Assembly (NCBI RefSeq): GCF_051380875.1
Contig: NZ_JBNYXW010000005.1
Span: forward strand, 186,001 to 250,000
Source of the DNA: Janthinobacterium sp051380875
GTDB taxonomy: Bacteria; Pseudomonadota; Gammaproteobacteria; Burkholderiales; Burkholderiaceae_D
Reading direction: 5' to 3'
DNA length: 64,000 nt
The notes under the pieces were generated by a model, which was not told the origin of the DNA, searched no databases, and was given only the letters and a program-made list of their open reading frames with translations. Below, in pieces: positions 26,661 to 36,121 of the stretch. A program made the translations under genes and the position numbers. Each line of letters starts with the position of its first letter. The stretch's first letter is position 1.

Positions 26661-27683
26661 ATGACCGGTCAACCTGGTGCACAGGCGCCCTTGAAAATCC
26701 TGCTGGTGCGGGTGTCTTCGCTGGGCGACGTGCTGCATAACCTGCCGATGGTGGCTGATATCGCCCGCCATTATCCAAACGCCACCATCGACTGGGTGGT
26801 CGAGGAAGGCTATACCAGCCTGGTGCGCCTGAACCCGCGTGTTGGCACCATTTTCCCGTTCGCGCTGCGGCGCTGGCGCAAGAGCCTGGGCAAGAAAGAG
26901 ACGCGCGCGGAAATCGCCGCCTTTTTCCGCAGCTTGCGCCAGACGCGCTACGATTATGTGTTCGATACCCAGGGCTTGCTCAAGACGGGCATCATCATGG
27001 GTGCGGCGCGTCTGGCGCCGCGCGGGCAGAAGGTTGGCCTGGCGAACGGCAGCGAAGGCTCCGGTTACGAAGGCATTTCGCGTCTGTTTCATAGCAAAAG
27101 CATTCCCCTCGACCCGCGCACGCATGCGGTAGCGCGTGGCCGCCTGGTGGCCGCTGCCGCATTGGGCTACACGGTCGATACGCCGGCCGATTTCGGCTTG
27201 CCTGAAGTGTCGGGCCGCGAAGCGCGGCCGGACTGGATGGGTGCGGCGCCATATTGCGTCTATTTCCATGGCACGGCGCGTGACGCCAAGAAGTGGGCGC
27301 CTGAAAACTGGATCGCGCTGGGCCAGGCACTGGCGCCTATGCCCATCCTGCTGCCCTGGGGTTCGCCCAGGGAGAAGGCGGAGGCTGAGGTGCTGGCGGC
27401 TAGCCTGCCGCATGCGCGCGTGCTGCCGAAACTGTCGATGAGCGACGCCACCGTGCTGGCGCGCCATGCGGCGCTGGTGATCGGCGTCGATACGGGCCTG
27501 ACGCATATCGCTGCCGCTTTCCTGCGTCCGACGGTGGAAATCTATGCCGATTCGCCGCTGTGGAAGACGGAAGGCAACTGGTCGCCGAAAATCATCAACC
27601 TGGGCGACAAAGGTGCGCCGCCCGGCGTGCCGGAAGTATTGGCTGCGGCACAGCGCCTGCTGGCCGAATATCCTCCCGCCTGA
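26661..27683 (+). CDS. waaC: lipopolysaccharide heptosyltransferase I
   Basis: A 340-residue GT9 glycosyltransferase that adds the first L,D-heptose to Kdo2-lipid A on the cytoplasmic face of the inner membrane. The start at 26661 (MTGQPGAQAP) lies 4 bp after the mutase stop. The N-terminal signature is LLVRVSSLGDVLHNLPMV; further features are FDTQGLLKTG, HGTARDAKKWAPENWIALG and the nucleotide-sugar region GVDTGLTHIAAAF. Functionally linked to waaA next door and to gmhB at 30728-31315, which makes the heptose precursor. Confidence 0.94.
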   Translation: MTGQPGAQAPLKILLVRVSSLGDVLHNLPMVADIARHYPNATIDWVVEEGYTSLVRLNPRVGTIFPFALRRWRKSLGKKETRAEIAAFFRSLRQTRYDYVFDTQGLLKTGIIMGAARLAPRGQKVGLANGSEGSGYEGISRLFHSKSIPLDPRTHAVARGRLVAAAALGYTVDTPADFGLPEVSGREARPDWMGAAPYCVYFHGTARDAKKWAPENWIALGQALAPMPILLPWGSPREKAEAEVLAASLPHARVLPKLSMSDATVLARHAALVIGVDTGLTHIAAAFLRPTVEIYADSPLWKTEGNWSPKIINLGDKGAPPGVPEVLAAAQRLLAEYPPA

Positions 27684-27701
27684 CTTCAACCTTAAACAAT
27701 C

Positions 27702-28991
27702 ATGCGACTTCTTTATACCCTTGCCTGGTGGCTGGCCTTGCCCCTGGTGCTGGCGCGGCTATGGCTGCGCGGACGCCAGGAGCCCGGCTATCGCCAGCAC
27801 TGGGGCGAACGCCTGGGCTTGTATGGCCGCCAGGCCAAGCCTGTTCCTCCCACGATCTGGCTGCACGCCGTCTCCGTCGGCGAGACGCGCGCGGCGGAAC
27901 CGCTGATCGATGCGCTGCTGGCCGAATGGCCCGAGTACCGCATCGTCCTCACGCACATGACGCCTACGGGGCGCGCGACCGGTAAAGCCCTGTTCGCCAA
28001 ACACGGTGCGCGCCTGGTGCAAAGCTATCTGCCGTACGACACGGGCGCCATGCCCGCCAGTTTCATCCGCCATTTCGCGCCGCGCATCTGCATCCTGATG
28101 GAGACCGAAGTGTGGCCGAACCTGATCCACCAGTGCAATCGCCACGGCGTGCCCGTGGTATTGGCCAATGCGCGCCTGTCGCAACGCTCGCTGGGCAAGG
28201 CGCAGCGCCTGGGCACGCTGATCGCCGATGCCGCGCGCGGCATCACCCTGGTGGCGGCGCAGACGCCGGACGACGCGCAGCGCGTGCGCCAATTGGGTGT
28301 GCCGGACGTAGTCGTCACGGGCAGCATCAAGTTCGACGTCGTCGTGCCCGATGCGGGCCTGGCGACGGGCGCCTGGCTGCGCGGCATCATCGATGCACCG
28401 GCGGGCAAGCGCCCCGTGCTGCTGTGTGCCAGCACGCGCGAAGGGGAGGAGCAACTGATTCTCGACGCCTTGCTGCGCGCCCGCTTGCCCGATGCTGCGC
28501 TGCTATTGCTCGTGCCGCGCCATCCGCAGCGCTTCGATGAAGTAGAGCAGATGGTACTGGCGCACGGCCTGGCCGTGCAGCGCAGGTCCAGCCTGACGCG
28601 CGATGCTGCTGTTGCGGCGGGCACGCAAGTGCTGCTGGGCGATTCGATGGGCGAGATGTTTGCCTATTACGCGGCCTGCGATTGCGCTTTCGTGGGCGGC
28701 AGCCTGTTGCCGCTGGGCGGACAAAACCTGATCGAGCCGGCGGCGCTGGGCAAACCCGTGCTGATCGGCCCGCATACCTTCAACTTTGCGCTGGTGACGC
28801 AGCAGGCGATCGCCGCCGGCGGCGCGGCGCTGGTGGCGGATGCCGATGCGCTGATGGCGCAGGCATCGGCATTGCTGCAAGACCCGGCGCGCCTGGCGTC
28901 GATGGGAGAAAAAGCACTGGCGTTTGCCAGCCAGCACCGTGGCGCCACGCCGCGCACGATCGCGGCCATTCAACCTTTGCTGCCAGCTTAA
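27702..28991 (+). CDS. waaA: 3-deoxy-D-manno-octulosonic acid transferase
   Basis: A 429-residue GT30 enzyme that transfers Kdo to lipid IVA. An N-terminal membrane anchor (LLYTLAWWLALPLVLARLW) precedes the catalytic part: HAVSVGETRAAEPLI with the conserved glutamate, ILMETEVWPNLI, ASTREGEEQL, and the C-terminal donor-binding segment GEMFAYYAACDCAFVGGSL with NLIEPAALGKPVLIGP. It follows waaC by 18 bp and overlaps the convergent metallopeptidase gene by 4 bp at its stop. Confidence 0.95.
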   Translation: MRLLYTLAWWLALPLVLARLWLRGRQEPGYRQHWGERLGLYGRQAKPVPPTIWLHAVSVGETRAAEPLIDALLAEWPEYRIVLTHMTPTGRATGKALFAKHGARLVQSYLPYDTGAMPASFIRHFAPRICILMETEVWPNLIHQCNRHGVPVVLANARLSQRSLGKAQRLGTLIADAARGITLVAAQTPDDAQRVRQLGVPDVVVTGSIKFDVVVPDAGLATGAWLRGIIDAPAGKRPVLLCASTREGEEQLILDALLRARLPDAALLLLVPRHPQRFDEVEQMVLAHGLAVQRRSSLTRDAAVAAGTQVLLGDSMGEMFAYYAACDCAFVGGSLLPLGGQNLIEPAALGKPVLIGPHTFNFALVTQQAIAAGGAALVADADALMAQASALLQDPARLASMGEKALAFASQHRGATPRTIAAIQPLLPA

Positions 28992-29926
28992 TTGAACAAG
29001 ACAGGGAGTTCCTGCGAGCGCTTCCTCAGCGCCTGCTTGGCGCCATCGTAGTCGGGATAGATCGATTCCACGGTGGCCCAGAAACGGGGGCTGTGGTTCA
29101 TTTCCAGCAGGTGCGACAGTTCATGCGCCACCACGTAGTCGATCAGCGGCAAGGCGAAGTGGATGAGCCGCCAGTTCAGGCGGATCTTGCGCTCGATGGT
29201 GCAGCTGCCCCAGCGCGTGCCGGCCGACGATAGCGACAGCGCATCGTAGCGCACGCCCAGTTTTTCCGCGTATAAGTCGAGCCTTGCCTCGAACAACTGG
29301 CGCGCCTCGTGCTGGAACCAGGTTTTTACTTTTTCCTTCAACTGCAGTTCGCTGCCCGCCGGCGTGACCCACACGTGCAATTCGTTGGTGTCGCGCTGGA
29401 AGCTGGCGCGGTGGCGTGGCGCCTGGTGCAGGCGCAGGGTGATCTCGCCACCGAGATACGGCAGCACGGCGCCATCGACCCATGCCACGGGCTGGCGCTG
29501 CTGGCGCTGCACCTTGCGCTCACCGCGTTCCAGCAGTTTCGAGACAATCCAGCCTTGCTTGGCGCGGATGGCGTTGTCGATCTCGGCCAGAGTGACGCGC
29601 TTGGGCGCGGTGACGCGCAAGCCGTTATCGTCGATCATGAAGCCGATCGAACGGCGCGTGGAGCGGCGCAGGGCGAATTCGACGAGGTGGCCGCCCAGCT
29701 GCAGCTGGCGCAGTGGCGGGCCATCGGCGCTGCGTGGCGGGGAAGGCAGGGGAGGGACGGATGGCTGATTGGGCGGTGGCGCAAGAGCGACCACCGGTGG
29801 TGGCGGCAACGCTTTCGCCACAGGCGGCGCTGGCGGTGCCGTGGGGCGCACCGCCGGGGGCGTGCTGGTCGAGACGTCGTGCGCGAACAAATCCAGTTGT
29901 TGATCGCCGACCTTGATGGTCTTCAT
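28988..29926 (-). CDS. YgjP-like (DUF45) metallopeptidase with a proline-rich linker
   Basis: A 312-residue protein starting at the ATG at 29926 (MKTIKVGDQQLDLF). The C-terminal two-thirds is the YgjP/DUF45 zinc-peptidase fold, with RWGSCTIERKIRLNWRLIHF and the metal site HELSHLLEMNHSPRFW (HExxH plus a downstream H). Residues about 18-71 form a low-complexity Pro/Ala-rich segment that most relatives of this family lack. It is the last gene of the minus-strand run lnt-glyQ-glyS-gmhB-plsC, 44 bp after plsC. Substrate unknown. Confidence 0.88.
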   Translation of the reverse strand: MKTIKVGDQQLDLFAHDVSTSTPPAVRPTAPPAPPVAKALPPPPVVALAPPPNQPSVPPLPSPPRSADGPPLRQLQLGGHLVEFALRRSTRRSIGFMIDDNGLRVTAPKRVTLAEIDNAIRAKQGWIVSKLLERGERKVQRQQRQPVAWVDGAVLPYLGGEITLRLHQAPRHRASFQRDTNELHVWVTPAGSELQLKEKVKTWFQHEARQLFEARLDLYAEKLGVRYDALSLSSAGTRWGSCTIERKIRLNWRLIHFALPLIDYVVAHELSHLLEMNHSPRFWATVESIYPDYDGAKQALRKRSQELPVLFN

Positions 29927-29970
29927 CTGCTGGCGCAGAGTCGGCTCCTGGATGACCGCGCTGATGCCGT

Positions 29971-30711
29971 CTAGCCAGCGTTGTAGGCGTGAGGCGAAAT
30001 GACGCGCATTTCTGATTCTATCCAATTTTCCACCTGTTGCATCATGCTGTCCGGGGTTTGCCCTTCCGGCGAAATCGGTTTGCCTATCGAGACCGTGATC
30101 AATCCCGGGCGTTTGAGAAATGACTGCTTGGGCCAGCACTCGCCTGAATTATGCGCGATGGGCACCACCACGGCGCCCGTGGCGATGGCCAGGCGCGTGC
30201 CGCCACTCTTGTACTGGCCTTTTTGTCCGACCGGAATGCGGGTACCTTCCGGGAACATGATAATCCATTGACCGTCGGCCAGGCGGCGCTTGCCATGCGC
30301 CACGACGCTTCTGAACGCGTGCTTGCCCTGCTTGCGGTCGATGGGGATCATGCGCAGCAGCGCCATGGCCCAGCCGAAGAACGGGATGTACAGGATCTCT
30401 TTCTTGAACACATACACCAGCGGACGGGGCAAGCTTGGCAGCAAGAAGATGGTTTCCCAGGCCGACTGGTGCTTTGACAGCACGATGGCCGGCGCATCGG
30501 GGAAATTCTCGGCGCCCTTGACTTCATAGCGGATGCCGCAAATGACCTTGGCACACCACAGGATGAACACATTCCAGCGCGAGGTGACCCAATAGCGCTT
30601 GTTGTAGCTCAATGGCGCGGCAAAAAAGCACACGCAGGCCCAGACGATGGTGGCCACGATCATGATGATCATGAATAGCAGGGATCGCAGGAACAGGGAA
30701 ATATTACGCAA
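29971..30711 (-). CDS. plsC: 1-acyl-sn-glycerol-3-phosphate acyltransferase
   Basis: A 246-residue inner-membrane enzyme that acylates lysophosphatidate to phosphatidate. An N-terminal hydrophobic segment (about 6-32) precedes motif I, KHQSAWETIF, in which H81 is paired with E86 rather than the usual aspartate (HX4E); motif III is FPEGTR near 155-160, and VPIAHN marks motif IV. The HX4E form is known from Neisseria and other betaproteobacterial PlsC proteins, so it is not read as a defect. It lies 16 bp downstream of gmhB. Confidence 0.92.
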   Translation of the reverse strand: MRNISLFLRSLLFMIIMIVATIVWACVCFFAAPLSYNKRYWVTSRWNVFILWCAKVICGIRYEVKGAENFPDAPAIVLSKHQSAWETIFLLPSLPRPLVYVFKKEILYIPFFGWAMALLRMIPIDRKQGKHAFRSVVAHGKRRLADGQWIIMFPEGTRIPVGQKGQYKSGGTRLAIATGAVVVPIAHNSGECWPKQSFLKRPGLITVSIGKPISPEGQTPDSMMQQVENWIESEMRVISPHAYNAG

Positions 30712-30727
30712 TGCGGTTCTCCGAAAA

Positions 30728-31315
30728 TTAGATACTGAATGCCACGCTGAGCGCTGGCGCAGTTGGCGCCTTGAGCAGGTGGCTGACTACGGCGGCCAGG
30801 TCAGGGAAGACCTGGGTGCCGGGTGGCAGGCCACCCGTTTCCTTGGTTTTTTCGCCCTTGCCGGTCAAGACCAGGTAGGGCACGCAGCCGCTGATGAAGC
30901 CGGCCTGCAGGTCGCGCAGCGAATCGCCGACGGTGGGCACGCCTTTCAGGCTGGTGTTGTAGCGCTGCGAAATTTCATGGAACATGCCCGGCTTGGGCTT
31001 GCGGCAGTCGCAATTGTCCGCGCCCGCGTGCGGGCAAAAGAAGATGGCGTCGATATCGGCGCCCACTTGCTGCGCCAAGGTGTGCATCTTCTGGTGGATC
31101 GCGTTCAACACCGTCATGTCGAAGTATTCGCGCGCGATACCCGACTGGTTCGAGGCGATTACCACGCGATAGCCAGCCTGGTTCAGGCGGGCGATCGCTT
31201 CGAGCGAACCGGGTATCGGCAGCCATTCGGCCGGCGACTTGATGAAATCCGGCGAGTCATGATTAATGACGCCGTCGCGGTCGAGAATAATCAATTTCAG
31301 CGCCGGAATGCCCAT
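30728..31315 (-). CDS. gmhB: D-glycero-beta-D-manno-heptose 1,7-bisphosphate 7-phosphatase
   Basis: A 195-residue HAD-family phosphatase of ADP-heptose synthesis. The nucleophile is D12 in ILDRDGVIN, then SNQSG carries motif II, and the GmhB zinc loop CPHAGADNCDCRKPKPG is present with its cysteines. GDSLRDLQAG is motif IV. The C-terminal 15 residues (after VVSHLLK) extend beyond typical GmhB. Its start codon shares one base with the glyS stop. Confidence 0.94.
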   Translation of the reverse strand: MGIPALKLIILDRDGVINHDSPDFIKSPAEWLPIPGSLEAIARLNQAGYRVVIASNQSGIAREYFDMTVLNAIHQKMHTLAQQVGADIDAIFFCPHAGADNCDCRKPKPGMFHEISQRYNTSLKGVPTVGDSLRDLQAGFISGCVPYLVLTGKGEKTKETGGLPPGTQVFPDLAAVVSHLLKAPTAPALSVAFSI

Positions 31316-33417
31316 TATGCCGCCAGCTTGGAAATGTCGGCCACGCGGTTCATCATGCCGTGCAAGGAGGATAGCAATGCCAGGCGGTTGTTGCGCAGGG
31401 CGACATCCTCGGCCATCACCATGACGTCGTTGAAGAAGCCGTCGACATCGTCGCGCAGCTGCGCCAGGGTTTGCAGGGTGCCCGCGAAATCGCCTTTGGC
31501 GAACGCCGCATCGACTTCCGGCTGCACGCGCGAGACGGCGGCGGCGAGTTTTTTCTCCGCCTCGTCCTGCAGCAGCGCCACGTTGACGCCACCGGCGGCG
31601 ACCTGGCTCACGGCTTCCTCGTTCTTTTTCAGGATGTTCGTGATGCGCTTGTTGGCAGCGGCCAGTGAGGCGCTTTCCGGCAGGGCGGCAAACGCCTGCA
31701 CCGCTTCCAGGCGCTGCACGATGTCGTCCAGGCGGTCCGGGTTTTGCGCCACGACCGCTTCGATTTCATTGGGCGAGAAGCCGCGTTCGCGCAGGATGCC
31801 GCGCAAGCGGTCGAGCATGAAGACGGTAACGTCTGCCACCGGGTCCTTGAAGCCGGGAATGGTGGAAAATTGCGCGGCGGCGTCCAACAGCAAGCCCTGG
31901 ATCGACAGGGGCAAGCGTTTTTCCAGCAGCATGCGCAGCACGCCCAGGGCGTGGCGGCGCAGCGCGAATGGGTCCTTGTCGCCCGTTGGCGCGAGGCCGA
32001 TGGACCAGATGCCGACCAGTGTTTCGAGTTTGTCGGCCAGGGCCACGGCGGTGCCGGTGGCGGTAGTCGGCAGGCTGTCGCCGGCAAAGCGCGGCTGGTA
32101 GTGCTCGGAGGCGGCCAGTGCCACTTCCTCGGCTTCGCCGTCATGGCGCGCGTAATACGTGCCCATGATGCCTTGCAGCTCGGGGAACTCGCCCACCATG
32201 TCGGTCAGCAGGTCGGCCTTGGCGAGGCGCGCGCCGCGTTCGGCCAGGGCCACGTCGTAATGCAATTTGGCGGCGATGGCGCCGGCTAATGCCGTTACTC
32301 TTTCCGTGCGGGCCGCTTGCGTGCCCAGCTTGTTGTGATACACCACGTTGGCCAGCAGCGGCAAGCGCGACTCCAGGGTTTTCTTCTTGTCTTGCTCGAA
32401 GAAGAACTTGGCGTCGGACAGGCGCGGGCGCACCACGCGCTCGTTGCCGCCGATGATGTGCTCCGGCGTGCTCGTTTCGATGTTCGAGACGATCAGGAAG
32501 CGCGAGCGCAGCTTGCCGTCGCTGTCGGTCAGCGCAAAGTACTTCTGGTTCGTCTGCATGGTGAGGATCAGGCATTCCTGCGGCACGGCCAGGAATTCTT
32601 CCTCGAAGTGGCATTCATACACCACCGGCCATTCGACCAGGCCCGTCACTTCGTCGAGCAGCGCTTCGGGCATCAAGACCTGATCAAAGCCAGCTTTTTC
32701 CAGCAACTGGCTGCGGATACGTTCCTTGCGCTCTTCGATGCTGGCGATCACGCTGGCGTTCAGAATCAGGGAAGCGGCATAGTTTTCCGCGTGCTTGATG
32801 GTGATCGGCGCGCCATCGGTCAGGAAGCGGTGGCCGAGGGTATCGCGGCCAGCCGTCAAGCCCAGCAGGGTCAAGGGCAGCACGTTGATGCCGTGCAGGG
32901 CGATCAGGCTGTGGGCCGGGCGCACGAATTGCACGGTAGTGCCGTCCGGGCGCTGGTAGCTCATCAGCTTTGGAATCGGCAGCTTTGCGCTCGACTCCGT
33001 CAACGCGGCTTGCGCGCCCGTTTCAAGCTTGCTGCCTGGCGCCGTGTAGGTGTAGAAGAAGCTTTCAGCCTTGCCGTCAGCGGCGCGTTCGAGGTCGGCG
33101 ACCGTCAGCTCGGGGAAACCCAGCGCGGCCAGTTTCTTGGCCAGTGGCGGCGTGCCGTTGCCGTTCGCGTCCAGCGCCACGGAGACGGGCAGCACTTTTT
33201 CGCGGATGGATTTGTCGGGCGAGACTTCACGCACATTAGTGATGGAGACGGCCAGGCGGCGCGGCGAGGCGTAGCTGGTGGCGACGCTGTCGGCTTCCAG
33301 GAAGTCGCGCGATTTCAAGCCGTTGACAATTCCGGCGGCAAAGGCGGCACCCAGCTTGGCCAGCGCCTTCGGCGGCAATTCTTCGGTCAGCAGTTCGATG
33401 AGCAGTGTTTGGTTCAT
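31315..33417 (-). CDS. glyS: glycyl-tRNA synthetase beta subunit
   Basis: A 700-residue tRNA-recognition subunit of the bacterial alpha2-beta2 glycyl-tRNA synthetase. The N-terminus LLIELLTEELPPKALAKLG is diagnostic; other conserved segments are RRLAVSI, GHRFLTDGAPITI, LTMQTNQKYFAL, ANVVYHNKLGTQ and FPELQGIMGTYYA. The C-terminal alpha-helical anticodon-binding domain contains DVTVFMLDRLRGILRERG. It lies 38 bp after glyQ and overlaps gmhB by one base. Confidence 0.97.
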   Translation of the reverse strand: MNQTLLIELLTEELPPKALAKLGAAFAAGIVNGLKSRDFLEADSVATSYASPRRLAVSITNVREVSPDKSIREKVLPVSVALDANGNGTPPLAKKLAALGFPELTVADLERAADGKAESFFYTYTAPGSKLETGAQAALTESSAKLPIPKLMSYQRPDGTTVQFVRPAHSLIALHGINVLPLTLLGLTAGRDTLGHRFLTDGAPITIKHAENYAASLILNASVIASIEERKERIRSQLLEKAGFDQVLMPEALLDEVTGLVEWPVVYECHFEEEFLAVPQECLILTMQTNQKYFALTDSDGKLRSRFLIVSNIETSTPEHIIGGNERVVRPRLSDAKFFFEQDKKKTLESRLPLLANVVYHNKLGTQAARTERVTALAGAIAAKLHYDVALAERGARLAKADLLTDMVGEFPELQGIMGTYYARHDGEAEEVALAASEHYQPRFAGDSLPTTATGTAVALADKLETLVGIWSIGLAPTGDKDPFALRRHALGVLRMLLEKRLPLSIQGLLLDAAAQFSTIPGFKDPVADVTVFMLDRLRGILRERGFSPNEIEAVVAQNPDRLDDIVQRLEAVQAFAALPESASLAAANKRITNILKKNEEAVSQVAAGGVNVALLQDEAEKKLAAAVSRVQPEVDAAFAKGDFAGTLQTLAQLRDDVDGFFNDVMVMAEDVALRNNRLALLSSLHGMMNRVADISKLAA

Positions 33418-33455
33418 AGTGTTTCTTGTCTGGTACGGCGGTGTAGTGGCTCGAA

Positions 33456-34370
33456 TTAGGCGGCGGGTTTTTCTGCGCCAGGCAGCATCGGGAAACCGAG
33501 GCGCTCGCGCGAGTCGTAATACGCTTGCGCCACCAGGCGCGACAGGGTGCGCACGCGGCCGATATAGGCGGCGCGTTCCGTCACCGAAATGGCGCCGCGC
33601 GCGTCCAGCATGTTGAAGCTGTGCGAGGCCTTCATGATTTTCTCGTAAGCGGGCAGGGTCAGTTGCAGCTCAATCAGGCGCTTCGCTTCCGCTTCGTAGT
33701 TGCCGAACTGCTCGAACAGCAGGTCCGTATTGGCGTGCTCGAAGTTGTAGGTCGATTGCTCCACTTCGTTTTGGTGGAACACGTCGCCATACGTCAGCTT
33801 CTTCGTGGTGCCGTTTTCTTCCCACTCGGTCCAGACCAGGTCATACACGTTTTCCACGCCCTGCAGGTACATGGCCAGGCGTTCGATGCCGTAGGTGATC
33901 TCGCCCAGTACGGGCTTGCAATCGAGGCCGCCCACTTGCTGGAAGTAGGTGAACTGCGTCACTTCCATGCCGTTCAGCCAGACTTCCCAGCCCAGGCCCC
34001 AGGCGCCCAGGGTCGGGCTTTCCCAGTCGTCTTCGACGAAGCGCACGTCATTCTGCTGCAAGTCCAGTCCCAGCGCGGCCAGCGAACCCAGATACAGGTC
34101 GAGGATATTTTCCGGCGCCGGCTTCAGGACCACCTGGTACTGGTAGTAGTGCTGCATGCGGTTCGGGTTTTCGCCATAGCGGCCATCCTTCGGGCGGCGC
34201 GATGGCTGCACATACGCGGCGCGCCAGGGTTCCGGGCCGATCGCGCGCAGGAAGGTCCCGGTGTGGAACGTGCCGGCGCCGACTTCCATGTCGTAGGGCT
34301 GGAGCAGGGCGCAACCTTGCTTGTCCCAATAGGTTTGCAAGGTCAGGATAATTTGTTGAAATGTGAGCAT
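33456..34370 (-). CDS. glyQ: glycyl-tRNA synthetase alpha subunit
   Basis: A 304-residue catalytic subunit. The ATG at 34370 (MLTFQQIILTLQTYWDKQGC) is the conserved family start; upstream in-frame codons are rejected. Signatures are LQPYDMEVGAGTFH, RRPKDGRYGENPNR, YQYQVVLKPAPENI, WEVWLNGMEVTQFTYFQQVG and ARGAISVTERAAYIGR. The family length is about 300. A long GC-rich hairpin lies at 34422-34459 in the leader between lnt and this gene. Confidence 0.97.
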   Translation of the reverse strand: MLTFQQIILTLQTYWDKQGCALLQPYDMEVGAGTFHTGTFLRAIGPEPWRAAYVQPSRRPKDGRYGENPNRMQHYYQYQVVLKPAPENILDLYLGSLAALGLDLQQNDVRFVEDDWESPTLGAWGLGWEVWLNGMEVTQFTYFQQVGGLDCKPVLGEITYGIERLAMYLQGVENVYDLVWTEWEENGTTKKLTYGDVFHQNEVEQSTYNFEHANTDLLFEQFGNYEAEAKRLIELQLTLPAYEKIMKASHSFNMLDARGAISVTERAAYIGRVRTLSRLVAQAYYDSRERLGFPMLPGAEKPAA

Positions 34371-34421
34371 CGTATGAGTTCGCCGCGCGGACAGGCTGCG
34401 CTTTGTTAAGGTTTGCTTGAA

Positions 34422-34459
34422 GCCCGGGCGCATGCTTTGCTAGTAAAGCGCGCCCGGGC
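34422..34459 (-). other. long hairpin between lnt and glyQ
   Basis: Inverted repeat GCCCGGGCGC (34422-34431) / GCGCCCGGGC (34450-34459), with an inner GCTTT/AAAGC stem after a two-base bulge. No U-run follows in either direction. It may terminate or attenuate read-through from lnt into glyQS, or protect mRNA ends. I see no T-box features. Confidence 0.6.
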
Positions 34460-34524
34460 CGGAGTTTTGCTAATTTTAGCGGTTTTTACGGACCCACTGT
34501 GACTCTTCGGACAATATCGCCCGC

Positions 34525-36105
34525 TTATTCCTGCACGGCGGCGCCACGGCGGGCGGCGCGCGACAGCAGGAAGGCGGTCAACAGGGCCAGTGCGGCCAGG
34601 GCCAGCACCAGTTTATTGCCGTACAGAATGTATGGCGTCATGCCGCCCATGCCTTGCACCTTGGCCGCCAAGGTGGCTTGCTGTTCCGGCGGCAGCAGGC
34701 TTTGCACCACGCCCTTGCCATCGATGACGGCGGTGGCGCCCGTATTCGTCGAACGCAGCATCGGGCGGCCCGTTTCCAGGCTGCGCATCTGCGATATCTG
34801 CAGATGCTGGGGGATGGCGATCGAGTCGCCAAACCAGGCCAGGTTCGAGATATTGAGCAACACCGACGCCGACTGCCTGCCATTGCGGTGGGCGCTGGCC
34901 AGCTGGCCAGCGATTTCTTCGCCAAACAAGTCTTCGTAGCAGATATTGGGCAGCACCAGCTGGTCGCGCACGGGCAACGGCGCCTGCACCTCGGCGCCAC
35001 GGCCCATGTCGCCCAGCGGAATGGCCATCATGGCGACAAACCAGTGCAGGCCGGGCGGCACGAATTCGCCAAACGGTACCAGATGGTGCTTGCGGTACTG
35101 GTAGTACGGGCCAGCCATGTTGTTGGGCGAAATCCCCAGTGCCGCATTGTAGAAGCGCTGCTGCTCGTCGAGCACCGGCATGCCGAGCAAAATCGTGCTG
35201 CCCGTCTGCTGCGCGTAAGTGGCCAGGCTATCGAGATAACCGGGCGGCAGCTGGTGCGGCAGCACGGTGACGGCTGTTTCCGGCGTGGCGATCAGGTCGG
35301 CCGGCGCGTTGGTGATGGCCGTTTGGTACATCTGCAGCGCGCCGAGCACGAAGCCGGGGTCGAATTTCTGCTGCTGTGGCACATTACCCTGCAACAGGCG
35401 CACCGTGATGGCGCGTCCGACAGGATGGGTCCAGTTCACCTGTTGCAGGCCCAGGCCGGCCGCGTACAGCGCGATTACGCCGCCCAGTGCGACCCAGCGC
35501 GTGCGGTGCGTGAGCAGCAGCAGGGCGCCGGCGGACAGGGCCGCCAGCCAGCCCAGGCCATACGCGCCTAGAATCGGTGCGTAGCCGGCCAGCGGGCTGG
35601 TATTGTGGGCGTAGCCCGTGGCCAGCCACGGAAAACCCGTAAACAGCCAGCCGCGCGTCCATTCGAACAGGGTCCACGTGGCAGGCAGCACCAGCAGGGT
35701 CATGGTGGGCAGCGACAATACCCAGCGGCGGCGCAGCCAGGCGGCCGCGCCCATGGCCAGCGCCACGTAAATGGCCATCAACAGGGCCAGCAGGGCCACG
35801 GCGATGGCCGCCAGCGGCGCGGCCATGTCGCCATAGCGGTGCATGGAGATATATAGCCAGTGCGTGCCGGCCGCGCACCAGCCGAAGCCATAGGCCCAGC
35901 CGATCAGCGCGCCGCCCTTGACGCTTGACGCGCGCAGCACCTGGTAAAACAGCACGCCCAGGCTGAGGATTTGCAGTGGCCAGTAGCCGAATGGCGCGAA
36001 CGCCAGCACCGCGACGGCGCCGGCGATGGCGGCAGTCAGCATGCGCGCCCACGTGCTGCGGGGCGGTTTGGCGGGGGCGTTGGGGTCCAAGCGTCTGAAA
36101 CGCAT
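34525..36105 (-). CDS. lnt: apolipoprotein N-acyltransferase
   Basis: A 526-residue inner-membrane enzyme that adds the third acyl chain to lipoproteins. The N-terminal half has about six to seven membrane segments; the C-terminal half is a periplasmic nitrilase-like domain. The catalytic triad is visible as E276 (TPETAVTV), K339 (YRKHHLVPFGEF) and C389 (PNICYEDLFGEE), matching E267/K335/C387 of the E. coli enzyme. A final hydrophobic segment lies near the C-terminus. It is 16 bp downstream of corC, the standard pairing. Confidence 0.96.
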   Translation of the reverse strand: MRFRRLDPNAPAKPPRSTWARMLTAAIAGAVAVLAFAPFGYWPLQILSLGVLFYQVLRASSVKGGALIGWAYGFGWCAAGTHWLYISMHRYGDMAAPLAAIAVALLALLMAIYVALAMGAAAWLRRRWVLSLPTMTLLVLPATWTLFEWTRGWLFTGFPWLATGYAHNTSPLAGYAPILGAYGLGWLAALSAGALLLLTHRTRWVALGGVIALYAAGLGLQQVNWTHPVGRAITVRLLQGNVPQQQKFDPGFVLGALQMYQTAITNAPADLIATPETAVTVLPHQLPPGYLDSLATYAQQTGSTILLGMPVLDEQQRFYNAALGISPNNMAGPYYQYRKHHLVPFGEFVPPGLHWFVAMMAIPLGDMGRGAEVQAPLPVRDQLVLPNICYEDLFGEEIAGQLASAHRNGRQSASVLLNISNLAWFGDSIAIPQHLQISQMRSLETGRPMLRSTNTGATAVIDGKGVVQSLLPPEQQATLAAKVQGMGGMTPYILYGNKLVLALAALALLTAFLLSRAARRGAAVQE

Positions 36106-36121
36106 TTACAGCACGCGCATG

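Noticed and set aside
29971..30711. HX4E instead of HX4D in plsC as a catalytic defect
   Set aside because: The HQS-WE form is known in betaproteobacterial and Neisseria PlsC enzymes, so it is a lineage variant.
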